Shown in pieces: positions 24,277-33,838 of a DNA stretch of 64,000 nt. Origin of the DNA: Phialocephala subalpina (taxonomy: Eukaryota > Ascomycota > Leotiomycetes > Helotiales > Mollisiaceae); the NCBI GenBank assembly GCA_900073065.1, contig FJOG01000014.1:856803-920802 (forward strand). The letters run 5' to 3'. The translations under genes and the position numbers were made by a program. Positions within the stretch are counted from its first letter, which is position 1. Each line of letters opens with the position of its first letter. The notes under the pieces are model-generated. The model was given only the letters and a program-made list of their open reading frames with translations, was not told where the DNA came from and searched no databases.

Positions 24277-24912
24277 ATGGCAGCATTGGAACATCCGTCT
24301 CGGAAAAGGGCAATTGATTTCACAGAGGATGAAATTGCAGAGCCTGCAAGGAAACGGCAAGAGATGGAGCCACCACCTAAACCACCTCCCAAACCACGCA
24401 AACCGATACAAACAACCCTTCGAGAAGCCTCAGAATTATACCAAAAATCTATCAGAAACACTAAAGAACTAAGCAAAGGCCGTCCTACACCAGCGGCCAA
24501 ACTTTTCAAAGCCAGACCAATCTGGTTCGAGAATAGGACGCCAGACGCTTCGCCTTATCAACATGTTCACCTAGTGATGCAAAGGGCATCTATCGACGGG
24601 CATGTAGCCTGGGAACGAGCCCTTGATGTCTACGCCAGCCTCAAAGATGCCAATCGGAGAGTTCGCAATGAATGCTTCGCATTGGCTCCCAGAGACAATC
24701 CCGATGCCTGTTTTAAGGAGGAAGTTGAATCTCATGGTGGGATCGAATGGGGTTTCACCGACCTAGAGGGATTCGGATTAGAGTGTTTTGTTCAGAAGAT
24801 GAATATTATCCCTCCAGACAGGGAGCCGACAAAGGATTGGGGCAGGGACATTGGGGTGCGTCCTCCTAAGGCAGAGTCGGGAAGTGATAGTTCAGACGAG
24901 GCAATGAGCTAA
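24277..24912 (+). CDS. Tandem-family protein, copy 1 (intact, unknown function)
   Basis: A single exon of 211 residues. The N-terminus reads SRKRAIDFTEDE followed by ARKR, a likely nuclear-localisation signal around an acidic IDxTED patch. A Pro/Lys-rich linker (PPPKPPPKPRKP) leads to a compact C-terminal domain of about 120 residues, with PYQHVHLVMQ, SLKDANRRVRNE, GFTDLEGFGLECF and DWGRDIGV, and the protein ends with an acidic Ser-rich tail. The same blocks recur in the next three loci on the same strand (25163, 26405, 27496). No known domain recognised. As the only intact copy it is probably the functional member. The order and spacing of motifs suggest one small folded domain preceded by a disordered nuclear-type tail. 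Confidence 0.75.
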   Translation: MAALEHPSRKRAIDFTEDEIAEPARKRQEMEPPPKPPPKPRKPIQTTLREASELYQKSIRNTKELSKGRPTPAAKLFKARPIWFENRTPDASPYQHVHLVMQRASIDGHVAWERALDVYASLKDANRRVRNECFALAPRDNPDACFKEEVESHGGIEWGFTDLEGFGLECFVQKMNIIPPDREPTKDWGRDIGVRPPKAESGSDSSDEAMS

Positions 24913-25162
24913 GGTAGGGCATCTCCTGGTAAAGTAGCTATGCCGTGGGTTGGCTAGATACGAAATCTGTAAGTCTATGCGTAGATTGATATCATTTCTC
25001 TAAGGTAGTTAGAGGCGGGCTCCAATATAATTTTTTCTTTAATTTGCCTCTCTTCGACTCTCTGATCAGATAAAGCAGCTCAAACGCGTCTTCCATCTTC
25101 GCATCTTCTCAGATTCCTCACCCCAGCATCCTTTTTCACCACGAAATCGTATCAACGCTGCC

Positions 25163-25917
25163 ATGGACCCAATATCTCGCAAGAGAGCAATTGATCTAAC
25201 AGAAGATGGACTCGAGCGTTCATCTAATAAACGACAAAACAAACAAAAACAACCCTTGGTGAAGTTGGTGGCCATGCCAGACGCTTTGATTGCAGAGACC
25301 GGAAAAGCTGAAGAAAGGCTTTCACTCCTTCGCCACCAGGCTTCGGCGATCATGGAAGCCGTCGACAAACAGAAAGCTCAGCATGAAGAGGAAAGCGGAC
25401 AACCACAATATATCTTTGTCGTCAAGGAGACATGATTCAAGAACTCCTATGTCAAGGGGAAAGAGAAGTTTCGAGGTTATTATGCAACGCTTGTCGACGC
25501 GAATCGCAGGAGTCATAATCAATACAACAAATATGCAAATCGAAAAGATCCTTACGAAGAGTTCACGATACGCTGTTCCGAAGGTTATTGGTACTGGAAT
25601 GGAGAGATGAGATGGGATATGGATTGGAGGTCGAGATTTCGAAGGAGCCACTTATACTTCCTGGTTCTAAACCTGTACCGAAGGACGACAGAAATTCAAA
25701 TACGTAGTGTCTCCCGGCTGATCAGTTTTGGGGAATCTCAGAGGACGAAACTGATTACGAAGATGAACGGACAGCTACAACGCCAGGAGGCGGTACTCAG
25801 ACAATTGCTTCGGTCAATGGGATACCCCAGATCATAAGTTATGTTCCGGCTGGATTCATTCCGCCTGGACATAACTACATTCAGGATCAAGGAAGGCTTG
25901 ATGGGCTCCCGACTTGA
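25163..25917 (+). pseudogene. Tandem-family copy 2, stop codon and frameshift
   Basis: The ATG opens MDPISRKRAIDLTEDG, nearly identical to copy 1. The frame reads to PQYIFVVKET and then meets TGA at 25433-25435. The same frame continues past the stop with clear family sequence (TLVDANRRSHNQYNKYAN). Near 25600-25615 the family match moves to another frame (GYGLEVEISKEPL, like EGFGLECF in copy 1). That frame stops at TAG 25704-25706 and then runs open to 25917 with an acidic segment and IISYVPAGFIPPGHNY. At least one nonsense change and one frameshift separate it from a working gene. Introns cannot explain the stop: no splice pair of usable length surrounds it. Confidence 0.7.
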
Positions 25918-26404
25918 ACATCAGGCGAGACATGACAACTTCAATGTCCTCAAATTGGTGGTACTTACGAAGTAACCTTGACGAGGACTTCTATAGTCTC
26001 GGAAGCTCAAGGGTGCATCATTCTCCTGGACTTTGTGGCTGTCAAGTTCAGAAAACCAGGTCTAGCTGCATATCTCTGACTTTCAGGGGCTTTGATGTGT
26101 CTCTCTTTGGGGACATCCGGAGATGGGAGCCAAACTCCCGTATCGACCAAGTCACATCCAACCAACACAGCAGCCTTCACCGACAGAAGCAGCAACAATC
26201 AACACTTTGCAGCTTCTAACATATTTGACCCCTTTCCCCAGATCTTGTAAGCACCCCAACGTGACTCCCGTGCCGCTATCAAACGCTACGGTAAGAACCC
26301 TAGGATGTTCTAATTGGGGCCAAGCCTTGAACGCGTCGACCCGTCAACAGATCTTCTCTCTGCTTTCATCAATGTTCCAACATTCGGACAGCGATTATCA
26401 TAGA
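25918..26404. other. Spacer between tandem-family copies 2 and 3
   Basis: 487 bases. Open frames here lack the family motifs. Confidence 0.4.
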
Positions 26405-27095
26405 ATGGAAGCATATTCTCGCAAAAGGCTACTCAGTGCTACACAAGCTGCAGCCGAGGTTTCGAGCAGCATAAGACAGGAAGTGGAATCAAACCGACCG
26501 CGTGCACAGGACAAGGAGGAGGCTGCGAGCCGTGAAGGCGCTTCCTCAAAGATACGCGTCGAAGGAGAACCAAATCTGGCGAAACCTTCCTCCGACTTCT
26601 CAGTCAGGGAGGGACAACCAAGTCCGAAAGAAGTACCTGCAGAAGCTGGTCCATCGGGCCGAGAGCACACAAACCGAGAACAAACAACAAAATTTCGACT
26701 CCCGCCATACGTCTACATTATCCAACAACCCATCTACGACGGCTAGAACGACTTCAGCCGAACCGTTTCAATCTACAGCGTGTTCGTGACTCTCGGGACG
26801 CTAACAACAGAGTACGAACCATTGCCCCGACTACGCTAATAGAGACAACTATGTGGATGGATTTGAAGAGGGCTTCGATGCGATCGGGTGTATGTGGTAT
26901 AAGCACCGGGTGACGGGTGAGATGGATGGGAGTGGGTGTGACGTGAAGGTCTTCGAGTCCGCCATTAAGGAACCTGATTCTGAGCCTATTCAACCTTGGG
27001 GAAGAGATATTGGGGTTCCGTGTCCCCCCGGGCTAGAACCTGAGTTCACTGAACTAGAAGACGATGATTGGCGATGCTTAGGAGAGTGTAGATGA
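26405..27095 (+). pseudogene. Tandem-family copy 3, multiply broken
   Basis: The ATG opens MEAYSRKRLLSATQ, a diverged version of the family N-terminus, then a Glu/Ser-rich linker and LPPYVYIIQQP, the counterpart of PYQHVHLVMQ in copy 1. A TAG follows at 26744-26746. Family sequence resumes in a second frame (RDANNRVRTIAP, near 26790). It moves to a third frame from about 26840 (YANRDNYVDG, then CMWYKHRVTGEMD), ending with IQPWGRDIGVPCPPG and an acidic tail at 27095. At least one nonsense change and two frameshifts. The strong C-terminal block shows that decay is recent relative to family divergence. Confidence 0.7.
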
Positions 27096-27495
27096 ATATG
27101 GACTCGGCGCTTATGAAAGAGACGTTATTGAGTTTGACAGACGAACGTTTGGGTCGGACAGGTAGGCACAGGTAACTGGATCTGATCTTAGCTTGTTTCA
27201 GTTCGATTGTAACACATGTAAATGTTGATCAAATTCAAGAATTCTGAGCTGAAATTTCACGAAGCAGTCATCCTCCGATTCACGCTTTGGTCGTCCTCCG
27301 TGGTTACACAAACCTCGAGTTCCCCTACACGTTCCCCTACAAAAGTCTATGGGACGCGCGTGGAAGTAAAAGAGACCATCAGCACCATTCCTCATCTCCG
27401 CAAAATTTCTCTTGAAGTCAATTATTCGTTCTCACCCTCGACTGCTTCTGATAACTTCACATGTTGTCTTGATTCATTCTCCAATTCATCAAGCA
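27096..27495. other. Spacer between tandem-family copies 3 and 4
   Basis: 400 bases without a supported gene; it presumably holds the promoter of copy 4. Confidence 0.4.
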
Positions 27496-28265
27496 ATGGC
27501 TGCCGGAAAACGTCGTACCGCCGCGCGGATTGCCGGTGATGTCAAGCGCAAGAAGACCATGGCCGACAAGAAGAAAGCCGGGCTCGACGCTGCGGAGAAG
27601 GATGGGTCTAAGGCCCCGAAGGATAGCAAGACAATGAAGACTCCTGATCCGAGAGGCATCTACCCCCAAAGATCTCCAACGACGAGGATGAACGAAATCG
27701 CAGCCCTTCAGAACACACTCCCGAACCTACCAGCAACCTATCCAACACCACTAAGGAACCTCGAATCGCCTCGGCCAAGACCTCTGCCCCAAAACCCACG
27801 CACGTATACGAAGTTAAAGAACGTATCCAAGATAGTAGCCGCTACGGACATGACCAAAACATATCCCATGGCATGTACTTCAACTTAGAAGATGCGAATA
27901 GTAAAGTGTACGAAGTCCGATTATCGTACGAGAAGGAAGGTCAATATTGGGAGGAATACTACACGGCAGAAATAGTCAACGGTGCCTTGTCTTGGTCAGT
28001 ACCATGGGAGAATCATGAAGCGGAGGGTGAGATGGATTACATTGAGATGGGAGTCAAGAAAGTTAAAGTGAAGAGTTCGGAGCCAGTAAGGTATTGGGAA
28101 AGGCTTTGGGGGGAAAGGCTGTTGGTGCGAACGAGTAGTTGGGGTGGATGCGTTGGCTTTGAGAGCAATTGGGTGGGAATTTGGAAGGAGACCAGTCAGA
28201 CGAGGAGCACGAGCATTCCAGGACACGAAGGGTTGGAGATTTTGTGGATACCTCTCCTTCCTTAA
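27496..28265 (+). pseudogene. Tandem-family copy 4, frameshifted or with an unrecognised intron
   Basis: The ATG opens a very basic N-terminus (MAAGKRRTAARIAGDVKRKK). Between 27648 and 27888 the convincing reading moves to another frame, which carries PTHVYEVKER, FNLEDANSKVYEVRLSYEK and EGEMDYIEMGVKKVKV, the family blocks, and ends at 28265. A 50-nt intron (27606-27655) would restore the frame, but its donor (gtctaa) is poor, so a one-base indel is as likely. The C-terminus lacks a good WGRDIGV block and ends differently from the other copies. It may be a functional diverged member if the intron is real. Confidence 0.6.
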
Positions 28266-29391
28266 CATATATGTAGCCTAACGTGCTTGCTAATTGCTGT
28301 GGAACCGGAAACTCGCCGACGAGGCCTTTGAATCCTTCGAACATTCTAGTACTTGAACCAACAGATCTTAAATAGGCCTCAACAGTACCAGCTGGTTAGC
28401 ATTGCTTTCTCAAAATCAAAGGGAAATTTCATGCGATTGTTTTCTTCTTGATTTGATTTGCGGTGCAATACTATAATACTGTAGCTTCGCCAATCACACC
28501 AAGAAACCCAGAGCAGGAAGTTTTTTATGAGGCTTGTGGCCAATGCAAAGCCTTCAATCTCTTAGCACATCGACAGGCTCTGAGAGACATGAGGGATGTA
28601 GATGATAGCGGAAACTTTAGCCTGTACAGTGGGCTGGGTTTTGACATGGCTTGGGACATTGACATTGAGTGAATGACTGGCAACATCTTGGCACTTTGAG
28701 ACAAATAATAAATTCACCGTCCTGGGACATTTAACCAAAGTTGAGTGACTGAGAGCCCTCAAACACTTAAATGCTGTGATAGAATGACAGCACCCGGAAC
28801 TTTAACTCGATGTTGAATAGCAAGATATAGTGAAACTTTGAGCGGCCTCTGGATGTCGGAACAGCAGGAACAGTGAAGGATGCATTTCGGTTTCCTCGCC
28901 AAACACAAAACATGGTTGTAGCAAGGAGGGCGTGAAAAGCAACGTTGCGCCACAAACTCTCCTCGCAATATACCTGAATCCTTCCAATGCCGGACCGCCC
29001 GACCACTTCAAATCCGTCTTCTTCGAAAGCTGTTGGCGACCAGCATCCCTACAACCCAATTAGAAAGCGCCGTCCTTCAGGAACTAGTTGCTGTAGACGG
29101 ATTCGGATGATCGTTTCGATAACAAGTTGTGACCAGCTGAGCATAAATATTGATCTTCTGCCACGTCTTGGAGGCTGTGTCGAATCGACCGAATGCGGTA
29201 TGATGGAAATGAGGACCTGCTTTTATCTGAATTGAACATCTCAGCCTCCAAGTTCTGCAGGATGCTAAAGCATAAAAATGCGCTGGTTCAGGCGAGTGGC
29301 TAGAGACTGCGTTAAAACTGGGCAGCTGTCTAAATTGCGACAGTGCCTACGTTCGCAGAAAATCTGGCATTCGTCGAAGGACCTCGGTGGT
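28266..29391. other. Intergenic stretch
   Basis: 1126 bases. One 69-codon frame at 28463-28672 (ACGQCKAFNLLAHRQ region) could be an exon but has no partner. Otherwise nothing seen. Confidence 0.45.
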
Positions 29392-30189
29392 TCAGGCGAT
29401 ATCAGGAGTCGTGAGCCTTGACATCGAGCTCGTGTAGGGAGTCGAGTTCGTAGAACTGTCGGATCCCATCGAGCCCCGCGTTCTGAAGGGTTTGTAAACC
29501 TGCGGTTGCGTTGGTCCATGCATAACAACCGGCTTGCCACGACCCGAGTTGTTCGGTCCTAGAAATGCCCCAGTTCCGTTACGTGAGGTTGATACTGGAC
29601 TGATCGCGCCTTCCGGCAGGAATGATCGGAAAGCGATCCCTGGAAAGTCGCAAAATAGGCCATTCGAATTTGGAAAGGATTCAGAAGTGTCGCCTCGGTC
29701 CGAGATGGGGACTACGAACATTTGCGAATATGGTTGTCTGTTGTGGGGCGTTGGCGTACTTTGTTCTCGATACTGTTCTTGATAGATGTTTGTGTCGGGA
29801 CGTGGCATCATGCTCCTATCGATGTTATGCTGTGGTCGAGGGCTTCGGAGACGAGGGTCGATCATGATTGTCTCTGGCGAAGGATAGACAGTGCTTGGAG
29901 CATCCTCAAGTTGAAGGTGCTCTTCATTGTACTGCCACAGACTCGGGTCGTCTTGCTCGAAGTTATATTGTGCGTCGAGACTCTGGTCTCCGAACGAAGT
30001 ACTAGTCTGCGCTCCCAGCAATTGGTTGTTGATGTTGCTGTGAGGATCAGGCCAAGAGGTCAGGTCAGGTATGTACTGCTGAGGCCCGTAGACTTGTTGA
30101 GTGTCCATATATCGTGGATTGTTTGTTGTAGATTCGAGGTGGTAAAGATCTTGCTCTTCAGGTGCATAGGATTGCATAGGTCTAGCCAT
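29392..30189 (-). CDS. Low-complexity Gln/Asn/Ser/Pro-rich protein, unknown
   Basis: A single exon of 265 residues from the ATG at 30189 (MARPMQSYAPEEQDLY). The frame is open further upstream, but no better start is evident. The protein is rich in Gln, Asn, Tyr, Ser and Pro with little predicted order. Recognisable stretches include IPDLTSWPDPHSNINNQ and MIDPRLRSPRPQHN. The composition is like the activation or prion-like regions of fungal regulators, but no DNA-binding domain is present. Codon usage and a continuous 265-codon frame support a real gene; expression is not shown by the sequence. Confidence 0.55.
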   Translation of the reverse strand: MARPMQSYAPEEQDLYHLESTTNNPRYMDTQQVYGPQQYIPDLTSWPDPHSNINNQLLGAQTSTSFGDQSLDAQYNFEQDDPSLWQYNEEHLQLEDAPSTVYPSPETIMIDPRLRSPRPQHNIDRSMMPRPDTNIYQEQYREQSTPTPHNRQPYSQMFVVPISDRGDTSESFPNSNGLFCDFPGIAFRSFLPEGAISPVSTSRNGTGAFLGPNNSGRGKPVVMHGPTQPQVYKPFRTRGSMGSDSSTNSTPYTSSMSRLTTPDIA

Positions 30190-31110
30190 CTTGGAAGTCG
30201 TTCTAGATGCAGAGGAAGATAAATGCCGTATTTGTTGATGATAAAGCAATTAGTTGAAGTTTGAGGCAGGAGAACATGGCATGGACCTTTTAGGGCCACA
30301 AGTTATACTGTATGCAAACTCAATGGCCTGGTGGCGGAGCCTGAAATGATGCCTAAGCGTGAATATGGAGCGCACCCGACACTTCTCGTGTGAGAACCAA
30401 TCAAAAGCAGGCCATCGACTATTAGGAGCCAATCATAAGACGAGGTGGAAGTCGAACTCCGTAGCTTGGTGGATATCAATCTCGCTTTCGCATCTGTTGA
30501 CGAACGGCATTCTCCACCCAATGAACAATGTGGAGATGGCCTTCCACACGGGAAAATAGGTGTGCGACAAGAACGGATTTAACTGCATGCGAACAGAGCT
30601 GGCGCCAAGATATACTGGTGGTTGTGACATCGTGACACCAGATCGAATATAGCAAGTGGGAGAGACAAGGCTGAAGGCTGAAATGCTCGAGGATAGCATT
30701 CAAACGTCATGAATAAATTACTCGTGGTGAGAATTCAATTACAGTACCGGTACTTGATCCATGAATCATACCACATGCTCCTTGGGGTCATGAGTGCTCT
30801 GGAGAAGCTGGAAATGCAAACAATACTTAGGGAATTCTATTCAAAAGCTGTGTTCAATGTTCGGTTACTTTCCCACATGACAAATCTATCGCTTCTGTAC
30901 TGTGATTCAAACAGCGAACATCGTCGGTCCTTGCTTGCTGAGCCTTGCTTTTTCAAGTGGACTCTCCAAAGACGTTAACAACTCAAAAGTCTGGTACTCC
31001 TAGCTAACCTGGTCCTCGCACTCAGAGACATAGTCATTGTACTTTTTATGGGAGACGAGGACGTTTTGACTGAAGCTTCATCGAACTCTGCTTAGAGTAG
31101 CGAAAAGTTT

Positions 31111-31138
31111 TCTTTGTTCTTTGCTCTTTGCTCTTTGC
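31111..31138. repeat. Heptamer microsatellite tctttgY x4
   Basis: Four tandem units: tctttgt followed by three tctttgc. Confidence 0.9.
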
Positions 31139-31376
31139 TCAGCAAATACCAACCCAAAAGGCCACCAAAAGGAAAGCAAGGCCAACAGTGTACCGAGAAT
31201 GACTTTGCCGCGTACACAATAGAGGCAGATTGCCAAGGACAACTCGTTCTGCACGTAATCCTTTCCATCTTAGGGTCTTCGGGTCTCTATCCATTGAATA
31301 CTTCCACCAAGTTCATCGTCCCGACATATCTTGTTGAGGCAGACAAAAAGAAGATGAAAGAAAAGAAAAAGCAGAT

Positions 31377-31404
31377 GCAGATTGCAGATTGCAGATTGCA
31401 GATT
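31377..31404. repeat. Heptamer microsatellite gcagatt x4
   Basis: Four perfect tandem copies of gcagatt, preceded by a partial unit gcagat. Confidence 0.95.
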
Positions 31405-31997
31405 TTGCAGGGGCAAATTTGAAGCTTAGACAGAAAATGCAACGCCTTCGACCCGAGCTTTGCCCCTTTTTTTTTGGTTTTCCTCTTCGTATTCCTCTTG
31501 TATCGGCGCTGATATGTACTGTAACAGTTTGTAAAGAAGTTCGTCTCGTAGAAGCAAGAATTTTGGCATTGCAAAAGGTGGTGGCCGCATGCTTATGCAG
31601 GGGATGTATACAATCAATCCCGTGGGGCTTATCGATATTAATCAGCTGTAAGGTGTGCCACCGGGAGCTTGGCATATACGAAGAGTCGTAGGTAGAAACA
31701 TCAATACGTGTTTTCGAACGAAAAAATTAGTGTTTTCTCGGAAAATCTGCACAAAATGTTTTGTGCTTTGTTGTTCCAAGTTGACAGGCTCGTGATGTTG
31801 CCTTTAGACCCCTGCAGTCCTCGTCAAAGCTAGTCTCGGCCAGCAATTTGCGCTAAGCTCACCAGCACTTTCAAGATCCCTCGAGTCAATAACAAACAAT
31901 ACAATAATAAAGCACCTCACTTCACAATACAATCTCCAAACACCGGAGATTCCACTGCGTTCTTCTTGCCTCGCATCACAAAGTGAGCCTCTGCAAG

Positions 31998-32968
31998 ATG
32001 AGCCTTCTCCTGCCAACTCATCCATCGTCGTTCTCTGAGTTCGCGCTCCACCACACCCATCACAATCCAGGTATGGCTCCCAATCTTCATGGTAATGTCA
32101 TTTGCGACTGCTAACAAATATTCTCAATACAGTCTCTCCTCACACTCCAAGAATGGCGACCCGAAAACGAAAGGCCGACGACGACGATGAGAGCATGAGC
32201 ATTTCGCCGCAAGCTTCCCCCGCTTTTGCTCCTCGTACTATTTCTCGTCCTGCGAAGAAGGTCAGAGCCAACGAAGTCTCTGGTCGTCCTCTCACCCTCC
32301 CCCGCCTCCTCGAAACCCTGGATGCAGAATCTCTACGATCCGTCCTTCAAACGATATGTGAACGACATCCACAAATAGGTTCGGAGGTGGTTGCGTCAGC
32401 ACCCAAGCCTTCAGTCACGGCCGTCGTCGACGTCCTGTCCCAATACCAAGAGAAGCTGAGAGATGCATTCCCATTTGGAGGAAATGCCGGCTCCGATTAT
32501 GCCTACAACCGGGTGAAGCAACAGTTGACGAATCTCATCGACGCTTTGACCGACTTTACACCTCATTACCTCCCTCCGAACGAGAGCTCTACGACCCTAT
32601 CCCTCACCTACCTCGACCACGCCACCAAAGTCATTCACGATCTACCAGAATGGGATAGCCAGTCTCACAAACATCACAAGGACAACGCTTACGATGAGAT
32701 ATCGAGGGCTTGGGCACTGGTCATCAGCGAGGCGTCTAAGCGTGGGGGCGGATTCCAACTTCATTCTGGGGGATGGGACCAAAGGCTCCAGAAGCACAAC
32801 GAACAGAGTAGCGGCCGGATGCAAGTTGCAGTAAATGCTCTTGGTTCCAACCTGGGTTGGATGGGAGGCATGGGTTCTGGAGATCCTAATTCCATTCGGA
32901 ATCAGCTCTTCAGCAATACATATGGCACTGGTGGTAGTACTGTACCTGTCGGCGTTGGACATTGGTGA
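31998..32968 (+). CDS. STS1: Nuclear proteasome tether STS1/Cut8
   Basis: Two exons (31998-32070, 32133-32968) give 302 residues. STS1/Cut8 holds 26S proteasomes at the nuclear envelope and is itself short-lived. Exon 1 (MSLLLPTHPSSFSEF) joins in frame to MATRKRKADDDDE, which includes the basic nuclear-localisation signal. The Cut8 core follows: LPRLLETLDAESLRSVLQTI, HPQIGSEV, YNRVKQQLTNLIDALTDFTP, LDHATKVIHDLPEWD and DEISRAWALVISEASKR. The end is Gly-rich. I chose the upstream ATG because the intron has a good branch site and fungal orthologues carry such an N-terminal extension; the internal MATRKRK start remains possible. Confidence 0.93.
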
Positions 32969-33838
32969 AGTGCTAGCTACTGTGTGCAGAACGATGATAC
33001 CCACAATCGATTTGGCGAATTATACATACATTGGAGCGCAGAGTGTCAAAAGGGGGTTTCGAGCGATAGAAGGCACTAGTTCACACCGCGGCGTTGTGTT
33101 TATTACGGTACTTGGCCACGACAGTACCCACGAACCTCATGACGATTGCCTTTTCCTAATTCCGGGTTTCTTACTTGGGCATGCTTTGGGAGTTATGGTC
33201 TGGGGACGAATTTGATTTTTCTGCATCTGGGACCTTTAAAGGCGGCAACAATGTTGGCGTACACTCGTTATCATAGCGCATCGGTCCTGTAGCTTAGACT
33301 AGGGCCTTGGGAATGGAGCATTCAGATCTTGAATCATGGATAGTGAGACAGGAATTAAATGATACGGTATTTCAGCATGGACGGTAACCAGGACTTCTTC
33401 GTTGATATGATCTATCCATGAATTAGATAGCTGACTACGGACTGTGACTTGATTCAACAGAGGAAGACTCGAAGCTTTGAGCATGTTCCATCGTTTGGTC
33501 GTTCGCTGCAATGCAGTATGTTGGAACTTGAAGCTGTATCAATATTGTGCTTCAAAACCCTAATAAGAAAATTATGCAAACTTCTTATGAAGTCCATACT
33601 ATTCATCCGACAGTTTGTTTTACACATTTATCATCAAATTGTCCGACGAAAGAAGGGGTATTGGGATGAATATGAGTCGATCACGTGCTGGTGTGGCTCT
33701 TCCGCGATATGATTTCATATGTTGATTCACGAACGCGTAAAAGGCAACATCACACGCGACGAGCCACTCTATCATCAACAACGCCACCCAATGTGAAGAG
33801 CTGAGGTTCTCTTCCTTGCTACTCTGCCGTATACCGAA
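32969..33838. other. Intergenic, RAD52 promoter side
   Basis: 870 bases between STS1 and RAD52. No gene seen. Confidence 0.45.

Larger units (their letters stand above)
30190..31997. other. Gene-poor stretch with two 7-bp microsatellites
   Basis: 1808 bases between the starts of two divergent genes. Short frames lack support. Two heptamer arrays are present (31111-31138 and 31377-31404). The last few hundred bases must contain the STS1 promoter. Confidence 0.5.

Noticed and set aside
31377..31404. Short direct repeats as a CRISPR-like array
   Set aside because: Seven-base units without spacers in a eukaryotic genome; a simple microsatellite.
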